The notes under the pieces: model-generated | Seen by the model: the letters and a program-made list of their open reading frames with translations, nothing else | Told to the model about the DNA's origin: nothing | Database searches by the model: none | Part shown: piece after piece, positions 31,268 through 33,594 of the stretch | How the letters are laid out: every line of letters starts with the position of its first letter | How positions within the stretch are numbered: position 1 is the stretch's first letter | Translations under genes and position numbers: made by a program | Assembly (NCBI GenBank): GCA_035295985.1 | Contig: DATHBT010000025.1 | Span: 1-33,594, forward strand | DNA length: 33,594 nt | Reading direction: 5' to 3' | Source of the DNA: JAIVGV01 sp035295985 | GTDB lineage: Bacteria; Acidobacteriota; Blastocatellia; Pyrinomonadales; Pyrinomonadaceae

Positions 31268-32049
31268 ACTTGAATGAACGCGCCCTCTTCGTTGAACTGA
31301 TCGGCCTTGCCCTTCTCGCGCAGGTAGAGGCGGTTGGTGTCAACGACCAACTGGCCCTCGGCGTCGAGTTCGATGTGGGCGCGATCCATCGGCCGGGGCG
31401 CGGGGCCTTCGAAGTTGATTCCCTCGCTGTCGTAGCCGCTGCCGTGGCACGGGCACTTGAACTTGTTCTCGCTGGCCTTCCAGTCGGGCGTGCAGCCCAG
31501 GTGCGTGCAGCGCGCGTAGATGGCGAAGAGGCGGTCGGAACTCTTCACCACCCAGATGCGGTACTGCTGCTGCCACTTCGTGTCAACGCCCAAGGAGTAG
31601 TCGCCGGGGAAGCCGATGCGGAAGACGCTCGACGGCTCCATGATCGTGCGCGGGAGGAAGAAGCGCATCGTCGCCATCCCGATGGCCGCGACGAAGCCGA
31701 CCACGCTCGCCCACACGATCCGGCGGCGCATCTTGTTGACGGGCGAGTCGGCCGGTGCCTCGACGACCGTCGTCGGACTCTGCTTCGCGGCGACCGCCTT
31801 CGGCACGCCTTTCGCCGTCGTCGCCGTCGGGGTGGTCGTGGACTTCGCCGCGCCGGGAGCGACACGGGCCGCGGGCGGCGTGCCGCTCGGGATTTCGGTC
31901 TTGACCGGCGGCGTGCCGGCCGGGGCGGGCGTCGGGCGCGCGGGAGCGTCAGACGGCGTGTTTGAGGCGGTCACGGCCGCGGGCGCGGCTTCGCCCAAGG
32001 GCTTTTCGGCCGGCGTCGTGGTCGGTTTCTCTTCGCTCTCCAAACGCAA
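31264..32049 (-). CDS. petC: Rieske [2Fe-2S] iron-sulfur protein
   Basis: Takes the first electron from quinol. The 2Fe-2S ligands are C181 and H183 in CTHLGC and C199 and H202 in CPCHGSG, with C186 and C201 forming the usual disulfide. A single anchor helix spans about 110-132. Before it lies a 105-residue Pro/Ala/Thr-rich, low-complexity extension on the cytosolic side, unusual for the family. The open frame begins with TTG at 32049, but GGGAGG touches that codon; the in-frame TTG at 32043 has better spacing and may be the true start. It is the first gene of the respiratory cluster, and its stop codon is inside a heptamer element. Confidence 0.93.
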   Translation of the reverse strand: MRLESEEKPTTTPAEKPLGEAAPAAVTASNTPSDAPARPTPAPAGTPPVKTEIPSGTPPAARVAPGAAKSTTTPTATTAKGVPKAVAAKQSPTTVVEAPADSPVNKMRRRIVWASVVGFVAAIGMATMRFFLPRTIMEPSSVFRIGFPGDYSLGVDTKWQQQYRIWVVKSSDRLFAIYARCTHLGCTPDWKASENKFKCPCHGSGYDSEGINFEGPAPRPMDRAHIELDAEGQLVVDTNRLYLREKGKADQFNEEGAFIQV

Positions 32050-32267
32050 CCTCCCAAGTCAGAACCCAAGAGTTACGAAGGCCCGAAAAAGAAGAGGCTT
32101 TCGACTGTCGAACTTTTAAGTGGGCCGCCCCGTCGGGCTGTTGGTACAGCTTCCCGCGCGAAGAGGCTGGGGTCTCTCCGGTCGCGGGATTTGAATGCTA
32201 TGCGATAACTGTAAGAAGAGCGGCCGGAGCCTGAATGAATTATTTGTCGCGGTCCGGCGTGGCAGCA

Positions 32268-32294
32268 TTTATACTCTTTTCGCACGCGCGAGGC
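32268..32294 (-). promoter_or_regulatory. Weak candidate promoter for the respiratory cluster
   Basis: On the minus strand TTGCCT (32289-32294) and TATAAA (32268-32273) are 15 bases apart, slightly short, about 220 bases before the Rieske start. The same AT-rich word reads TATACT on the plus strand and could serve the glutaredoxin gene. The remaining 32050-32267 shows nothing else I can name. Confidence 0.25.
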
Positions 32295-32348
32295 AAGCCG
32301 TTTTTCCCCGACGCCCGCGCGCAATTTCGCGCCCCGCAGAGGACGAAA

Positions 32349-32624
32349 ATGGCGGCCGGACGGCGACCCAGATCACAGGTCAAACTCTACACGCGGCCCG
32401 GCTGCCACCTCTGCGACGAGGCCAAACGGGAGATGCTGGCCGCGGCCTGCGAAGACCTCTACGAACTCGAAGAGATCAACATCGACTCAGACCCTGAGCT
32501 GCGCCGCCGCCACGGATGGGACATCCCCGTCGTCGCCATCGACGGCGCGCTCGCCTTCAAACACCGCCTCACCCGCGACGCCTTCCGCAAGGAAATTCTG
32601 CGGGCAACAGACACCGCCTCCTGA
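32349..32624 (+). CDS. Glutaredoxin-like thioredoxin-fold protein
   Basis: A 91-residue small redox protein. A basic start (MAAGRRPRSQ) is followed by strand VKLYTRPGC and the C-H-L-C active-site motif (GCHLCDEAK), then the YELEEINIDSDPEL strand-turn, the cis-Pro segment WDIPVVAIDG and a C-terminal helix. This is the DUF836/glutaredoxin-like family pattern, whose members run to about 80-95 residues. I chose the ATG at 32349, preceded by GAGGAC, over an earlier ATG at 32235 because it gives family length; the longer form would add 38 residues with no family match. It is divergent from the Rieske gene. Confidence 0.88.
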   Translation: MAAGRRPRSQVKLYTRPGCHLCDEAKREMLAAACEDLYELEEINIDSDPELRRRHGWDIPVVAIDGALAFKHRLTRDAFRKEILRATDTAS

Positions 32625-32691
32625 GCGACATCGGATACGCCGCGCCGGGCGCGGGACTGCTCCGAAGCGGCCGGGGCTATCGGGCGGCAAG

Positions 32692-33357
32692 TCACCCCTT
32701 TCGGCCCACCGCCTCGGCCTTCCGTGCCTTCCGCATCTTTTCGGCACCGAGCCTGACGACGCGACTTAACTCGACGATCTGGGTAAGGTGCTCGGCGGCG
32801 TTCACCATAAGGCGCGTGTCCACGGTGCTGGGGCTCTGGAAAGCAGGGTTTGTCACGAATCGCATGATCAACCCGTCGAGCACCCGTAGCGACGCCCTCA
32901 ACTGCTCGTCGCTAGAGGTATCCGTCGGCCGGGGATGCGGCGATTCATGATATGGCTCGGGCAGCCTGAGGTTCGACTTGAGGCGAGAGGCACGTTTGTT
33001 AATCTCGGCCGCTGCCGCCGCGATCCGTCCGTAGTCCGGCGGCGAGGCGGAGCCCGCCCCGAAGACCGCCCGCATCACTTCGTTATTAACGAGTTGCAGG
33101 GATCGGAAGTCTTCTTTGCCGCGGGCGTAAGGCAAGACCGGGTGCGGCTGCGGCTGCGGCTTAGCTTCTCTAACCATCCCCTCGCGCCGCCTGATTTCGA
33201 GTTCTCTTACCGTATCGGCGTTACGGGTGCGGAGCGTGCTGTCGCGCGACACCCCGCGCTGCGACAACGCGGGCGCGGCCGAAGAAGCCAAAGCCGAGGC
33301 ACACAGAGCGGCGCGCAAAAGTGGGCGAGCCGAGATGCTGACGCTGCAAACTTTCAT
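32692..33357 (-). CDS. Secreted protein of unknown function
   Basis: I do not recognise this 221-residue protein. The start at 33357 (MKVCSVSISARPLLRAAL...) gives a clean signal peptide ending near ALS-QRG and has AGGGAGAG upstream; an earlier in-frame ATG at 33396 lacks a ribosome binding site. After a Pro/His/Gln linker (about 62-78) the rest is mostly helical and charged, including an Ala-rich helix (about 112-130) and another around 190-215. It has no cysteine pairs or catalytic motif that I can see. It converges with the glutaredoxin-like gene. Confidence 0.7.
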   Translation of the reverse strand: MKVCSVSISARPLLRAALCASALASSAAPALSQRGVSRDSTLRTRNADTVRELEIRRREGMVREAKPQPQPHPVLPYARGKEDFRSLQLVNNEVMRAVFGAGSASPPDYGRIAAAAAEINKRASRLKSNLRLPEPYHESPHPRPTDTSSDEQLRASLRVLDGLIMRFVTNPAFQSPSTVDTRLMVNAAEHLTQIVELSRVVRLGAEKMRKARKAEAVGRKG

Positions 33358-33452
33358 TTTGACTCTCCCTTCCGCTGACGGGCCGGCGGCGGTCATGGGC
33401 GGGCACAGGCCCTACTACTACCGGCAGAAAATTCCACTACCATTCAACCTCT

Positions 33453-33594
33453 TCAGGCCGACTCGAAATGGAGTTCTTCGGCCTTCGCCTCGATGGCCTC
33501 GTAGAGCCGCTGCCGCTCCGCCTCATCGTCCGTCTGCCGGTAGGCGAGCAGCAACTCTTTCAGCGCCGCGAGGTCGCGATACACCCCCGCATCC
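33453..33594 (-). CDS. C-terminus of an unidentified gene, cut by the window edge
   Basis: On the minus strand the frame is open from the edge of the window to a TGA at 33453-33455, giving the last 46 residues of a charged, helical protein (DAGVYRDLAALKELLLAYRQ, then acidic/basic residues, ending HFESA). The composition is protein-like (amphipathic helix, good codon use), and a frame-consistent stop follows. No family can be named from this piece. The 95 bp between it and the secreted protein gene hold nothing I recognise. Confidence 0.55.
   Translation of the reverse strand, partial: DAGVYRDLAALKELLLAYRQTDDEAERQRLYEAIEAKAEELHFESA

Noticed and set aside
32235..32348. Upstream ATG for the glutaredoxin-like gene
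   Set aside because: It would add 38 residues with no family match and place the candidate promoter inside the gene; the ATG at 32349 fits family length and has a ribosome binding site.

Overview
The window looks like chromosomal DNA from a GC-rich, aerobic, Gram-negative-type heterotroph. The gene set (pyruvate dehydrogenase built as E1-alpha/E1-beta/E2, a Rieske/split cytochrome b complex with a very large multihaem cytochrome c, an A1-type cytochrome c oxidase with two subunit III genes, and an lmo0937-type small membrane protein behind a sigma-54 promoter) fits Acidobacteriota best, perhaps Blastocatellia/Pyrinomonadales. That placement is inference from gene content; no rRNA or other taxonomic marker is present. 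I see no tRNA, rRNA, CRISPR array, transposase or phage gene.

Left part, plus strand (119-6165): pdhA, pdhB and pdhC for pyruvate oxidation, then a 63-residue hydrophilic protein with an internal duplication, an EamA-type transporter and a cation diffusion facilitator. These converge on a minus-strand block (6252-11580): mutS, translationally coupled to an upstream Mrr/PD-(D/E)XK-like gene, and an FtsH-type AAA protease. A 612-bp gap follows, carrying a sigma-54 promoter that drives a 48-residue membrane protein (plus strand). Next come minus-strand genes for an M14 peptidase, a tiny zinc-ribbon membrane protein and a glycine-zipper stress-type protein, and then a plus-strand dicluster ferredoxin.

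Right part (15920-32049, minus strand): about 16 kb of respiratory genes. In transcription order they are Rieske protein, cytochrome b N-half, cytochrome b C-half, a 1257-residue octahaem cytochrome c, a cupredoxin-like lipoprotein, haem O synthase, oxidase subunits II, I, III, III and IV, a small Cys-containing membrane protein, a zinc ribbon, a DUF420 (CtaM-like) assembly protein and a HEAT-repeat membrane protein. They read as one quinol-to-oxygen chain: quinol to Rieske/cytochrome b, then to the octahaem cytochrome and/or the cupredoxin, then to the CuA site of the oxidase. The right edge holds a glutaredoxin-like gene, a secreted protein of unknown function and the C-terminus of a further gene.

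The most unusual signal is not a gene. Six gene junctions carry an intergenic element with one design: degenerate tandem 7-bp repeats in one arm, a spacer, and the complementary 7-bp repeats in the other arm. Each starts at, or within a few bases of, a stop codon, and several supply that stop codon or the last codons of the upstream gene. The three in the respiratory cluster share a sequence (GTTAGCT units plus common loop motifs). The three on the left use other heptamers in the same design.
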